NCBI GenBank assembly: GCA_963848955.1
Contig: CAWKFQ010000023.1
Coordinates: 1-64,000 of the forward strand
Reading direction: 5' to 3'
DNA length: 64,000 nt
Source: DASUPK01 sp963848955
GTDB taxonomy: Bacteria > Actinomycetota > Thermoleophilia > Solirubrobacterales > 70-9
Shown: one piece after another, positions 1-8,592 of the stretch
Layout of the letters: each line of letters starts with the position of its first letter
How positions within the stretch are numbered: position 1 is the first letter of the stretch
Notes under the pieces: generated by a model
Database searches by the model: none
What the model was told of the DNA's origin: nothing
Seen by the model: only the letters and a program-made list of their open reading frames with translations
Program-made: the position numbers and the translations under genes

Positions 1-302
1 TCGCTACAGCGGCGTGCTGAAGGTGGACGGCGGGGTGGGGACAGAAGGCCGACTACGACCCCCGGTCCTGGGGCCGCGCCGCCCGAATCGGCGATGGCAG
101 ATGCGATCGCCCGGTTGTGCGCTCTGCTCGGCTCTGCCGGTAAAAGCGCTGCGCCACGATGACTTCATCGCTGATCGGCAGGCCCTCGGCGTAGCGACCG
201 GATGGCGTAGTCGGCTCCTGGTAGTCGCGCCGGTACCCGTGACAGTCGCTCCTGAGACGGCGCTCCTCCTGCCGAGCCTCAATGAGAAGCGCTCGAGTAG
301 CG
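1..302. other. left edge, no confident gene
   Basis: About 300 bases at the window edge. A minus-strand frame ending near position 53 has GC-rich third positions over about 70 codons (it includes the stretch LPISDEVIVAQRFYRQS), so a small protein or gene remnant is possible. It has no convincing start codon or ribosome binding site and matches no family I know, so I do not call it as a gene. Confidence 0.3.
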
Positions 303-326
303 AAGAAGCCCCCGGCTTCGGGGGCC
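303..326 (-). terminator. hairpin terminator of the ferritin-like gene
   Basis: A perfect 7-bp stem GCCCCCG/CGGGGGC with a 4-base loop (308-325). On the minus strand it is followed by CTTCTTCG. It lies about 20 bases past the stop codon of the minus-strand ferritin-like gene, where an intrinsic terminator would be expected. The T tract is weak. Confidence 0.55.
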
Positions 327-344
327 TCTCGGCACAGCAGTCGC

Positions 345-1457
345 TTAGTGCGGCCCGTGTCGTCTAGCCGCGTCTGCCGCCCGTACCAGCCCGTTGAGCG
401 CGGAAAAGAACTCTGGTGATTGTCCGATGAACAGCCCGTCGGCAACCAGGGCCTGGGCCGCGCCCATGGCAGCGCCCTTGGTCTGGGTGGGGCGGATGAT
501 GGAGCAGATCGGGAACTTCCGTTTGAGGAAGACCGTCGGCTCGGGCATGATCAGGTTGGTCTGCAAGAGCTCACCGTCGGCGTTGAGGTCGGGGAACGTG
601 AGCCCGCTGGTGGGATCGGTCAGGGGTGGGGCGTTGCCGGCTTTGTCTTGCCAGGTCTGGAAGTGCATCGTCTCCGTGGGGCCGATGCTCAGCAGGATGC
701 GCAGAGCGTCTGCGTTGGTGACGCGCTGGGCGAGCGCCGCGTAGAGGCTCGTGCCGCCCTGTTCGATGAAGCCGAAGTGGAAGGCGGCGGTGTTGGCGAT
801 GGCCTGCAGGTGGTCGGCCGGGGTGAGATCGTCGTCGCTGCGGGGAATCGCCGGGTGCTGGCCCACGGCCAGATCGGGGATGGCCTGCGGCAGGGTGTCG
901 CCGAGGTCGGGATTCTCGGAATCGCTCCGGTAACGCGTCCACCAGCTGGTGTCGACGGTCAGCTGCATCAGGTTGGTCAGCCGACCGATCTGCCGCGCGC
1001 CGGTCGCCTGGCTGCTGGGCAGGGTGCGGAACGGGTCCAGGTCAATCGGGTCTGCACCGTGCGCCTCCAAGAACGCGTTGATGAAGTTGGCGTGGCTCTG
1101 CTCGTCGTCGGCGTTGTCGTGGATGTACTGGTCCATGTCCTCGTCCAGCACCGCGAGAGCCTGGGTGTAGGCCGGATTCCCGCTCCCGCCCGGAAGCTCG
1201 CTGTCCTGGATCCCGCCGAGCTCGTTGTACTGCTCCCACAGGTCGGCCTCGAGGAGCTCCGCCGCGGCCAGGAACTGAAGGATCGCCACATCACCCTTGG
1301 TGAGGTGGCCGTGGCCCTTGGTTCGGTGGCCATGCGCGGAGACCGCCGGCAGGTCCGCCAGCAGCCCCGCGCCGACAGCTCCCGCTCCGACTGCGGCTCC
1401 CTTGAGCATGAAGGAACGACGGTTTGTCAGGTGCCGGGACGGTTCGGCCGTTTCCAT
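345..1457 (-). CDS. Tat-exported ferritin-like domain protein
   Basis: A 370-residue protein. Residues 12-20 (NRRSFMLKG) followed by an Ala/Gly-rich hydrophobic stretch form a twin-arginine signal, so it is probably exported folded. The rest looks like a ferritin-like four-helix protein: an early helix with EADLWEQY, a D-E-Q-S-H segment, and a second half with ETMHF, giving the E and ExxH pairs expected of a di-iron site. Such proteins in actinobacteria are usually annotated 'ferritin-like domain' with unknown substrate. AGGAGGAG just upstream supports this start. The leader (1458-1560) contains two small inverted repeats, GGAGGC/GCCTCC and CTGCTG/CAGCAG. A hairpin terminator follows the gene. 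Confidence 0.85.
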   Translation of the reverse strand: METAEPSRHLTNRRSFMLKGAAVGAGAVGAGLLADLPAVSAHGHRTKGHGHLTKGDVAILQFLAAAELLEADLWEQYNELGGIQDSELPGGSGNPAYTQALAVLDEDMDQYIHDNADDEQSHANFINAFLEAHGADPIDLDPFRTLPSSQATGARQIGRLTNLMQLTVDTSWWTRYRSDSENPDLGDTLPQAIPDLAVGQHPAIPRSDDDLTPADHLQAIANTAAFHFGFIEQGGTSLYAALAQRVTNADALRILLSIGPTETMHFQTWQDKAGNAPPLTDPTSGLTFPDLNADGELLQTNLIMPEPTVFLKRKFPICSIIRPTQTKGAAMGAAQALVADGLFIGQSPEFFSALNGLVRAADAARRHGPH

Positions 1458-1612
1458 GATCTCCTCCTGAGATTCAGCGGGAACATTGAACGGGCGGAGG
1501 CGCAGCCTCCTCCTGAGCTGCTGGGCTCAGCAGAAAGTCTGAGCGGGACAATCTCGGGTTGTCAATGAACCGAAGGATCGAACCTACGTGAATCGTTCGG
1601 TCTACGACTTCC

Positions 1613-2262
1613 TTAGGCCCTCGGCCGGGCCCGGTTTGTCAGCTTTGCAGCCGCCTCGCCACGGCTATGAACCTTGAGTTTCTCGAGCACCCTGTGGACG
1701 TGATTCTTGACGGTCGCGAGCTCGATGGATAGGTGGGAGGCGATTGCCTTATTCGACAATCCGTCGGCAACCAGGTCGGCAATCTGCGCTTCGCGCTTCG
1801 TCAAGGACCCGTCGAATGAGAGGTCGCCTCCCGATCTCTCCGCTGCCCGTCTCAAGATCGCGTCGGCAACATCCGGGGAACACGGCCTCTCGCCGCGAGC
1901 GGCGTGTTCAACGATCTCGACAAGCTGGCGCGACGACGCCTCCCACGAGAGAAACCCCGACACTCCGGCGCCGGCCAAGCCAAGAAGATCGTCTTCCAGG
2001 TCCGGTGCGACGAGCGCAACCACGCGGGCTTCTCCAGCTGCTGAAGCAATTTCTCGAGCGACCGTGAGGTCCAGGCGCTGGATGGCATCGACGATGACGA
2101 CGTCGGGATGTGGCCCGGCACGAAGCCGGGAGGAAGACTCGACGGTACTCGCCGCGCCAGCGAGCTTGAGAGCATCCTCGGTCGCAATCAGTCGGGAGAG
2201 GCACTCCCGATACAGACGGATGTCCGAGGCGACGAAGACCCGGATTTACGGCGAGCGCTCAT
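1613..2262 (-). CDS. NarL/LuxR-family response regulator, one-base frameshift near the start
   Basis: The C-terminal half (136 residues from a GTG at 2023) has a clear LuxR-type helix-turn-helix (LTKREAQIADLVADGLSNKA, then VKNHVHRVLEKLKV). Upstream the same frame stays open and reads as a receiver domain: IRVFVASDIRLYREC, then PDVVIVDAI with the phospho-acceptor Asp. ATG at 2262 starts a peptide MSARRK that joins this frame if one base is restored in the AAA run at 2245-2247. The receiver is atypical: one acidic residue (ASD) where DD is usual, and GFLSWEAS where the conserved Lys is expected. No histidine kinase is nearby. It ends 155 bp before the ferritin-like gene and may regulate it (inference). 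Confidence 0.7.
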
Positions 2263-2523
2263 ATACGTCCCAGGTGCCGCGACTGTTCGGTCGTTTGCAT
2301 GTTCTACTCCCTTCCTTCGCGGCCAAGTGATGATTCTCGAAGGGATCGCTTCGGACAAGGTTTCGCTCAGTGTCGAGCTCTTCGAGCCACTCGCTGATCG
2401 CCTCAGCCCGGTAGCACCGATACCGACCTAGGGTCACCGTCGGGATCCGCCCTCGTCGGGATTGCTCGTAGCCCACGAGGAAGGAACCCCGAGCAACTTT
2501 CCCACCTGCTCCGCTGTCAACAA
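2246..2523 (-). CDS. excisionase-like HTH (helix_turn_helix, MerR-like) protein, frameshifted
   Basis: From TTG 2523, immediately after the oxidoreductase stop codon, the frame reads LLTAEQVGKLLGVPSSW. It then continues, one base out of frame (break near 2477), as YEQSRRGRIPTVTLGRYRCY and AEAISEWLEEL. Joined, this is a typical HTH_17 excisionase-type DNA-binding domain of about 55 residues with a short tail. Small HTH proteins of this type act as recombination directionality factors or minor regulators. The tail overlaps the start of the response regulator in another frame. Confidence 0.6.
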
Positions 2524-2525
2524 AA

Positions 2526-3452
2526 TCAGGGGCGAAGCACGACCGCTCCGCCGGCGCCGCCCCCGGTTGCTGCCGCGAGGGCCGCGGCGGCCTCCTCGAG
2601 CGGGAACGTCGCCGCGGTCGAGACCTCGAGCTTCCCGGCCGCGAGCAGCTCGGCGAGCTCGCCGAGCGCGCGGCCGTCGGGCTGCACGATCACCGACGAG
2701 ATCTCGATGCCCCGCTGCTCGTCCGGTGGGTCCTGGGTGATCGTCGCAAGGTGACCGCCGTCGCGCACGGTGCCGATCGCGTCGGCTGAGCCGTTAGGCA
2801 CCGCGTTCGCGACGGCGGTCACGCCCAAGCCGCCGCCAATGGCGCGCGCCTGCTCCGGCCAGTCGGGGTCGTGATAGTCGAGCACGTGGGCCGCTCCCAG
2901 CCGGCGCAGGCGCTCATGGCTGGCCGGTCCTGCGGTCGCGATCACCTCGGCGCCGCGCGCCGCGGCCAGTCCAACGAGCAGCGTGCCGGTCACCCCGCTC
3001 CCACCATTGACGAGGACCAGGTCGTCAGGGCGCACCGCCAGGGCTCCGTCGATCACCTGCGTGGCGGTCAGGGCCGGAACGGGGAACGCTGCAGCGGCCT
3101 CCCACGAGAGGGCGGCAGGCTTTCGCGCGAGCACCGTCGCCGAGGCGATCAGCAAGGGCGCCCAGGTTCCCTGATCCCGCAGCGGGAGGGGGTGGCTGAG
3201 CACCTCATCGCCCGGCTCCCAGTCCTCGACGGAATCTCCGATCGCCGTGATGATCCCGGCGGCCTCGACGCCGAGCGCCATCGGAGGGGCGCGGCCGACG
3301 TCCCACTCGCCCGTCCGGACGAACTCCTCCCAGTTGCCGACGCCCGCGGCCCGGATTTCGATCAGGACCTCGTCGTCCGCGAGGGGGCGCGGATCTGGGA
3401 GGTCGATCCGCCCGACAGCACCGCCGAACTCGCTGATACCGGCGGCCCGCAT
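2526..3452 (-). CDS. zinc-independent medium-chain dehydrogenase/reductase (quinone oxidoreductase-like)
   Basis: A 308-residue protein starting MRAAGISEFGGAV at ATG 3452; the open frame extends upstream, but the added residues are Arg/Pro/Ser-rich and unlike the family. The N-terminal GroES-like half includes EVLIEIRAAGVGNWEEF, and GVEAAGIITAIGD lies at the usual core position. The NADPH-binding Rossmann motif is GGSGVTGTLLVGLAAARGA. The family's catalytic zinc ligands (GHE type) and structural Cys cluster are absent, so it belongs with quinone oxidoreductases. Substrate unknown. It is first in a minus-strand run with the HTH protein and response regulator. Confidence 0.85.
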   Translation of the reverse strand: MRAAGISEFGGAVGRIDLPDPRPLADDEVLIEIRAAGVGNWEEFVRTGEWDVGRAPPMALGVEAAGIITAIGDSVEDWEPGDEVLSHPLPLRDQGTWAPLLIASATVLARKPAALSWEAAAAFPVPALTATQVIDGALAVRPDDLVLVNGGSGVTGTLLVGLAAARGAEVIATAGPASHERLRRLGAAHVLDYHDPDWPEQARAIGGGLGVTAVANAVPNGSADAIGTVRDGGHLATITQDPPDEQRGIEISSVIVQPDGRALGELAELLAAGKLEVSTAATFPLEEAAAALAAATGGGAGGAVVLRP

Positions 3453-3509
3453 CAAAGAGGCGCTGTCTGAGCGTGGGCGGGCTCGGCGATGAAGGGTCGG
3501 ATCAGTGTA

Positions 3510-3638
3510 CCGCGTCGGCGAAGAAGGTGAACACGGTGTGGGTGTACCCCCGATGCCGTGTCGCCACGCGGAGGGTGTGGATCTCCGGCGGCGCCAGTTC
3601 GACCGCGCGGTCACCTACGCGAGTTGGCTAGCAGATGG
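3510..3638 (-). other. short open tail, possible gene remnant
   Basis: The minus strand reads VELAPPEIHTLRVATRHRGY and continues THTVFTFFADAVH to a stop, with strongly GC-rich third positions. It is cut off by a stop about 43 codons upstream and has no start. It looks like the C-terminal end of a lost gene; the family is not recognised. Confidence 0.3.
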
Positions 3639-3693
3639 ATGTGGACATATAGGACTCGCGGGACGCTCCAGGACGGATCTACACCAATCACCC

Positions 3694-3740
3694 CTCGGCT
3701 GGGGGCCGAAAGGTCGCTAGTTCAAATCCAGTCGCCACGA
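3694..3740 (+). repeat. tRNA-Pro(GGG)-like 3' half, copy 1
   Basis: Reads as a tRNA anticodon arm (CTCGG, loop CTGGGGG, CCGAA), a short variable region, a T-arm with loop TTCAAAT, and an acceptor 3' strand CGCCACGA. The 7-base loop places GGG at the anticodon, hence proline. No 5' half (D-arm, acceptor 5' strand) precedes it, so this is a fragment and not a tRNA gene. Related fragments occur at 6134, 14159, 17207 and 40333. Confidence 0.7.
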
Positions 3741-3857
3741 TTACAACCCTGGTAAGCGAACCAGGCAGGATGCGGCGAGCCAGGTTCGCCGAATCGGCAA
3801 CGCGCTGGTCGCGCGGCCGATTGGCTAACTGCGAGAGTGCGATGGAGCGTTGCCACC

Positions 3858-5067
3858 ATGCAAGCCACGCCGGCGTCCCAGCCGAGTCCCCTGCCGCGCC
3901 GGCGCGCAATAGTCGCCGTTGCGGTTGCCGCCGTCACGATCGACACTGCGCTGCTCGGGCTGATCGCCCCCCTGCTCCCCGACATCGAGCGGCGGACGGG
4001 GGCAAGCGATGGGGCGCTCGGGCGCTTCTTTCGCAGCCTATGCGGTGCCGATCGTGCTCCTCTCGCTCCCACTGGGGCGGCTCGCCGACTCACGGGGACG
4101 GAGGGGGCTGGTGATCGCGGGATTGCTGCTCGCGGCCGCGGGCTCCGCGCTGATCGCCGTCTCCGAATCCATCTGGCCTCTGATGCTCGGTCGTGGCATC
4201 CAGGGGCTCGGGGCAGCTGCTAGCTGGATCGCGGCGCTCGCGCTGGTGTCCGACCTGGCGCCGCCGGGCAGGCGGGGCGAGGCGATCGGGTTTGCACTGG
4301 CGGCAACCGGCGTGGGCTCAATCGCCGGGCCCGCACTGGGGGGCGTGACGGCAGACCTGCTCTCCTATGCCGCCCCATTCCTGATCGTTTGCGGCCTTTC
4401 AGTCGCGCTCGCACTCGCGGCCGTCGCCGTGCTTCCTCCCGAATCGCGGCGCCGCACGCCGCAGACCCTCTCATGGGCGACGATCCGGGCCTCGATCGGA
4501 TCCGGAACCGGCGCGGTGGCCGCCGCCATGACGCTTGGTGGAGCATGCGCGCTGGGGCTGATCGAGGTAGTCGCGCCGCTCGACTTTGACCGTCGCCTCG
4601 ACTTATCCAGCGCGGGCATCGGACTCCTGTTCGCCGGGTCGATCGCGGTCGATGCGGCTCTCGCGCCGGTGGGAGGCCGCTGGGGGGATCAGAGGGGCCG
4701 GCGCGGTCCGGCGGCGACCGGCCTCGCCCTGATGGCGGTGTCGGCGGTGCTGCTCGCAGTGCTCGGGGGCACATTGGGGGCTGCGCTGGCGCTTGGAGTG
4801 CTCGGCGCCGGATTCAGCCTCACGTTCGCCGCTGCGGTTCCCTGGCTCGACGAGGCGTTCGGTGAGATCGAACGCGGTCTTGGCTACGGGGTGCTGAACA
4901 TGCTCTATGCGGCCGGATACTTGATCGGCCCGCTGCTCGGCGGAGTGTTGCTCGGAGTAGCGAGCGCCGATGCTGCCTATGGGTTGACGGCCGCGGCGCT
5001 CGGGTGCGGGGCCGGAATCGTGCTTCTGCGGATCAGTACGCCGTCGAGTACGGCCCGCTCCCCGTAG
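3858..5067 (+). CDS. MFS transporter (copy 1), frameshifted near 4020
   Basis: A major facilitator with about 12 membrane segments. It begins MQATPASQPSPLPRRRAIVA, with TM1 reading VAVAAVTIDTALLGLIAP. After DIERRTGASDGALG the frame jumps by +1 (one extra base near 4020-4030) and continues ASFAAYAVPIVLLSLPLGRL with the MFS loop motif GRLADSRGRRG. The second half carries the matching loop GGRWGDQRGRRGP. The family exports drugs or metabolites by proton antiport; the substrate is unknown. A second, damaged copy lies at 11250-11917, and similarity extends from about 3805 to 5080. Confidence 0.75.
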
Positions 5068-5245
5068 GCAGGTCAGCCCGTTATCGGTCCGCGTGGTAGC
5101 GGCTTTCAAGCGCGTCGGCTCGCTGCTCAGGACTGGGAGTGTCCATAACCCAGGTTGGGTTGAATCCCAAATCCCACCTCGAGTAGGTGAGGCAACTGCG
5201 GTTTCGCAATGCAGGTGAAGGACCGCAAGCGGCGTAGGTGGTCGC

Positions 5246-5689
5246 ATGGCCGAAGTACAGCCTCCCGACCAGCACGTGGAAGAGATTGTGCTTCGAGATC
5301 TGGAGCGCGTGGACGAGATGCTGCTGGAAGAGCTGGAGCGCGTGGACGAGATGCTCCTGCGGATTGCGGCCGCAATCGAGAAGTTGCCGGAGCGAATCGC
5401 CTCGGCCAGTAGGAGAGAGCTCGGGTCCGTATCAGGCAATGGGATGAGTGCAGCCGAACCAGTGAGAGGGCGGGTGTCCACTCGACCGTTCGACCCCTAT
5501 GAGGAGGACGAGGTCGAGGCCGCCGAGGACAAAAAGTCAGCGGCTGGTCAGGTGGCCAGGAAGGTGCAGAGCTGGGTAGCAGCCTATGCCCCAGACTGGG
5601 ATGCGCTCAGATTCGCGAACCTCTCCCTGGCGGTCGCTTTGCTTGCTACCGCCATCGCTGTGGTCGGCTTGATCGTTGCTGTCTTCTAG
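5246..5689 (+). CDS. small coiled-coil membrane-anchored protein
   Basis: A 147-residue protein. The N-terminal half is acidic and helical with a duplicated 11-residue unit (LERVDEMLLEE, then LERVDEMLLRI), encoded by two identical 23-base stretches 33 bp apart (5300 and 5333). The middle is polar with many acidic residues, and the C terminus is one hydrophobic helix (LAVALLATAIAVVGLIVAVF) suggesting tail anchoring. The family is not recognised. It stands alone, with MFS copy 1 upstream and a minus-strand gene downstream. Confidence 0.6.
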   Translation: MAEVQPPDQHVEEIVLRDLERVDEMLLEELERVDEMLLRIAAAIEKLPERIASASRRELGSVSGNGMSAAEPVRGRVSTRPFDPYEEDEVEAAEDKKSAAGQVARKVQSWVAAYAPDWDALRFANLSLAVALLATAIAVVGLIVAVF

Positions 5690-5736
5690 ACCGGGCGCGC
5701 CTCTGACTGAGCACCCGTGGCCGTGCGTCGCTGGGG

Positions 5737-6128
5737 TCAGTCCACGCAGGTCACTACCTGCTGGCGGAAGTCGTCGGAGGGGGCGTCCTCGAAGACGATC
5801 ACGGCATCCTGTTCGGAGACGACCTCGGTCTGGCTGGCCCTGAAGCTCTCCTTGGCGTCCTTGACAGCGGCCGCCTGGCCGCTTCCCGACACGATCACAT
5901 CGGCGATCTCCCCGGTCCCGGACATCGCCTGGATATTGGGCGAACCGCTGCCGAGGTTGGATGCCTCGCCTTGAGCCCCTCCTCCCTGAGGCAGTCGATT
6001 ATCGCCGTCCCTGCGGCTGGCCCCCAATCCTTCGTCTTGAGGCTGGTCCCCGCTTCCATCGTCGTCGCCGCATCCCGTCGTGGCACCGGTTTGAGACGGC
6101 GAGCGCGGGCGGATAGGCGCCTCAACAT
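5737..6128 (-). CDS. probable small lipoprotein, frameshifted
   Basis: The last 60 codons (ending VTCVD) have strong coding bias and include AVIVFEDAPSDDFRQQ. Upstream, one frame reads TTGCGDDDGSGDQ, a lipobox-like Cys followed by the Asp/Gly linker common in actinobacterial lipoproteins. Another frame supplies a start MLRRLS and the segment GTAIIDCLREEG. I infer one gene of about 130 residues starting near 6128 with at least two frame changes (near 6080 and 5965). No function is recognised. Confidence 0.45.
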
Positions 6129-6133
6129 CGCGT

Positions 6134-6181
6134 GTCGGCTGGGGGCCGGAGGGTTGCTGGTTCAAATCCAGTCGCCCCGAC
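6134..6181 (+). repeat. tRNA-Pro(GGG)-like 3' half, copy 2
   Basis: The best-preserved fragment: anticodon arm GTCGG-CTGGGGG-CCGGA, T-arm CTGG-TTCAAAT-CCAG and acceptor strand CGCCCCGA. The 5' half is missing. It begins near the start codon of the minus-strand lipoprotein gene. Confidence 0.7.
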
Positions 6182-6269
6182 TACTTCTCATCAGCTCTGC
6201 GGCAACGAGCGTCCCGAGCGTTCCCAGCGTCCCCATCCGTCCCGGCGGCAATTCAGTCGGTTGTCTGGA

Positions 6270-6297
6270 GTGCTGCTTCGCATTGAAAGCGGTGCAC
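6270..6297. repeat. short palindromic repeat, type B variant
   Basis: A hairpin-forming sequence GTGCTGCTT, CGCATT, GAAAGCGGTGCAC with imperfect arms. It resembles the type B palindromes at 55141 and 55971. Intergenic. Confidence 0.4.
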
Positions 6298-6383
6298 GAA
6301 CTCCTCCTGGGTAGACATCTCAACGCCTCGGGGCAACAATTTCCCCGATCCCAAAATTCGGTATCGCGAAACACTGCGATCTC

Positions 6384-7397
6384 GTGAATAGCGGGTCAGA
6401 AGTCAGGTTGGCCGGACTTGTGGCGGTGCGGATCACGTGGATAACGGCCACCGTGGTTTGCGTGGTGGCGATCCTGATCGGGTTGCTCTCCGGCACCGAC
6501 GGCGGCGATTCCTCGCAGCAGTTCCCCGGGTTCGCGTTCAGCGACGGCGGCGATTCCTCGCAGCAGTTGCCCAAGTTCGCGTTGTTTGAGCCGGCCGCTG
6601 CGATGTTCGGCGCGGAGACCCAAAAGAAGGTTCAGAGGACAACAAGCGCAGCAGCGCAGGAAGACCGCAGCGGGTGGGCCAAGGAGGGAGCGCTTCGCAA
6701 CGGTCATTCCGGGTCGGGCGTTCCGCCTCGGTCGGGGAGTCAACCGGAGGACGCCGATGGCAGGACGCCTGTGGTCACACCTCCGCCGAAGCCCCCGCGG
6801 GCACCATCTGTGATCCCGCCGAAGCTTCCCCAGGCAGCGTCGGCGAAAGCTGACGCAGCTGCCGCAGGCAGCGTCGGAAAGCTGCCGCAGCAGGCAGCGT
6901 CGGCGATCCTGCCGCAGCTGCCGTCCAGCATCTGCCGCAGCTGGCGCAGCTTCGCAGCGTCGGCGGGAATCCTGCCGCAGCTGCCGCAGCTTCCCCAGGC
7001 AGCGTCGGCGATCCTGCCGCAGCTGCCGCAGCTTCCCAGGCAGCGTCGGCTGACCCTGCCGCAGCTTCCCCAGGCAGCGTCATGATCCTCGCCGCAGCTT
7101 CCGCAGGCAGCGTCGGTGACCCCGCCGAAGCTTCCGCAGGCACCGTCGGTGACCCCGCCGAAGCTTCCGCAGGCACCGTCGGTGGACCCGCCGAAGCTTC
7201 CGCAGGCACCGTCGGTGGACCCGCCGAAGCTTCCGCAGGCACCGTCGGTGGACCCGCCGAAGCTTCCGCAGGCACCGTCGGAGATTCCGGCCCCATCACC
7301 ACCCCCAGTCTCCTCACCATCCCCAGTCTCGCTAAAGGTCTCGGTGCCGGTCCAGACACCCGTCACCGTCCCCAAGATCAGCGTCGGACTGCCTTAG
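6384..7397 (+). CDS. membrane-anchored proline-rich tandem-repeat protein, interrupted by a stop
   Basis: The N terminus has one strong membrane segment (ITWITATVVCVVAILIGLL, about residues 17-36), followed by a 14-residue duplication (DGGDSSQQ with PGFAF, then PKFAL) and a Ser/Gln/Gly linker. From about residue 135 onward it consists of PPKLPQAPS-type repeats. A TGA at 7083-7085 ends the frame, but the same frame continues in register to 7397 through five near-perfect 33-bp repeats and a Pro/Val tail. Intact length would be about 337 residues. Function unknown; the architecture suggests a wall-spanning or surface spacer. The repeats also read openly in other frames, so indels here are hard to place. 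Confidence 0.5.
7116..7280 (+). repeat. five 33-bp tandem repeats
   Basis: Five consecutive 33-base units at 7116, 7149, 7182, 7215 and 7248, each encoding V-(T/D)-PPKLPQAPS. Units 1-2 differ from units 3-5 only at the second codon. Degenerate relatives extend back to about 6810 with CCGCAGCTGCCGCAGCTTCC-type units. The array is likely length-variable. It is not CRISPR, because there are no unique spacers. Confidence 0.85.
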
Positions 7398-7491
7398 GCG
7401 CGCGCGGCCTGTTACGGCTTCTAAGTCTGGGTCGCGAGGCCGGGCCCCGTCGAGAGCCGCCGGGCGAGCGAGCGCTCCCCAAACCGGTTGA

Positions 7492-7728
7492 TCAACTACC
7501 GCGCGGGGGCTGCCGCTCGGGAGGCCCGTACTTCTGGACTTCGCGGATGTGGTTGGCGTTGACCATGACCACTTCGCCGTCGGTCTCAGTGACCTTGATC
7601 AGTGGCATGTCCGGCACCGTTATTGCGCTGATCTCGCTCACGATCTGCGCAACGCTGCTCTGCACGTTCTTCCTGTCGCCGTTGTCGAAGATGATCACGG
7701 CATTGGGCTCGACGGCGGCCATGGGCAC
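7492..7728 (-). CDS. small hypothetical protein
   Basis: A 78-residue protein. The central part (MPLIKVTETDGEVVMVNANH, then IREVQ) resembles the small beta-rich pattern 'I-K-V-T-x-x-D-G-x-x-V-x-V-N-x-x-x-I-x-x-V' seen in FlbD-like and other short proteins, but I would not assign a family on that. The N terminus has AVIIFDNGD. Coding bias is good. It lies in the intergenic stretch before the first VOC gene. Confidence 0.5.
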   Translation of the reverse strand: MPMAAVEPNAVIIFDNGDRKNVQSSVAQIVSEISAITVPDMPLIKVTETDGEVVMVNANHIREVQKYGPPERQPPRGS

Positions 7729-7778
7729 AGCCTATCCCCGTACCTGACTGGCCTGTGGGGCACACCCCGCCGAAGTAA

Positions 7779-7798
7779 CCGCTTTGGACGAGAAGCGG
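7779..7798. repeat. short palindromic repeat, type A
   Basis: CCGCTT-TGGACGAG-AAGCGG: a 6-bp stem with an 8-base loop. The same unit recurs at 13490 (full), 17686 (half), 53972 (inverted) and 55165 (inverted). The surrounding 7729-7994 stretch holds no convincing gene. Confidence 0.6.
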
Positions 7799-7994
7799 CG
7801 CGCCGCATGGAAAGGGGCGGGTTCGCTCATGATCCGTCCGGGGTTTGCCCTGGCGAGGAACTACGTTCCGCTGAGCGTGGAGATGCGGCGTGAGTTCGTC
7901 GGCTTCTGCACGGCAGGAGATACATGGAGGACTGGACCGGTTGGTCTCGTTCCCGGTAAACCCGCAGCCTGCACCGCTACCGATCGGAGGAACC

Positions 7995-8540
7995 GTGCCA
8001 GAGGACCTGTTTAGACCGCAACTCGGCGAGCCACATCACCACGCCTACGTCGTCGACGACATCGAGGCGATCGTGGAGCGGCTGGCCAAGCAGCTCGGGG
8101 CCGGTCCGTTCTTTCTGGTCGAGGACGTGCCGCTGGAAAACGTCCTATCGCGGGGCGAGCCGGCAGAGTTCGCTCACGATTCTGCGTTCGGCTTCTGCGG
8201 CGGCGGCGCAATCGAGCTGATCGAACCAACCCGCTTGACGCCAGACCGCGTCGAGGAGAGATTCGCCGGCGTGCGGCCGAGACTCCACCACGTCGGCTAC
8301 GTGGTGCCCGCGGAGTCGGCCCGGCAGCTCCGCGGCGAACTCGACGAGCGGAATCTGTCCGAGTATCTCGGCGCCCAGCTCGGCGATCTCGACATGACCC
8401 TCCACGACGCGTCAGCCTTGCTCGGTCACGACATCGAGATTCATGTCGACAACGACGGCCTGCGCGAGTTCTTTGGAGTGGTCCGCGACGGCGCTGAAGG
8501 TTGGGACGGCTCTACACCGCTGCGGCCCGCCCCGAGCTGA
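7995..8540 (+). CDS. VOC family protein (glyoxalase_4 type), copy 1
   Basis: A 181-residue protein from GTG 7995, preceded by GGAGGAACC at good spacing; the open frame upstream is not needed. Two beta-alpha-beta-beta-beta modules are suggested by HHHAYVVDDIEAIVERLAKQ at the N terminus and LHHVGYVVPAES near residue 95. His residues sit at the metal-ligand positions and IELIEP ends module 1. Members are epimerases, dioxygenases or binding proteins; the substrate is unknown. The 17722-18267 gene is a near-identical paralogue with the same ribosome binding site. Confidence 0.8.
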   Translation: MPEDLFRPQLGEPHHHAYVVDDIEAIVERLAKQLGAGPFFLVEDVPLENVLSRGEPAEFAHDSAFGFCGGGAIELIEPTRLTPDRVEERFAGVRPRLHHVGYVVPAESARQLRGELDERNLSEYLGAQLGDLDMTLHDASALLGHDIEIHVDNDGLREFFGVVRDGAEGWDGSTPLRPAPS

Positions 8541-8592
8541 TTCCGCCGTGTCGTCCGACGCGAACTCATCACCCCGAGTTTCGGCGGGCAGC

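Noticed and set aside
3694..6181. Functional tRNA-Pro genes
   Set aside because: Only the anticodon arm, T-arm and acceptor 3' strand are present; no D-arm or 5' acceptor strand precedes either fragment.
7116..7280. Possible CRISPR array
   Set aside because: The repeats are directly adjacent with no unique spacers, are in frame with a protein, and no cas genes are present.
6740..7375. Minus-strand cysteine/glycine repeat frames (CGSFGGSTDGA...)
   Set aside because: Shadow of the plus-strand proline repeat. The 33-bp unit leaves all frames open, and only the plus-strand frame has a membrane anchor and linker upstream.
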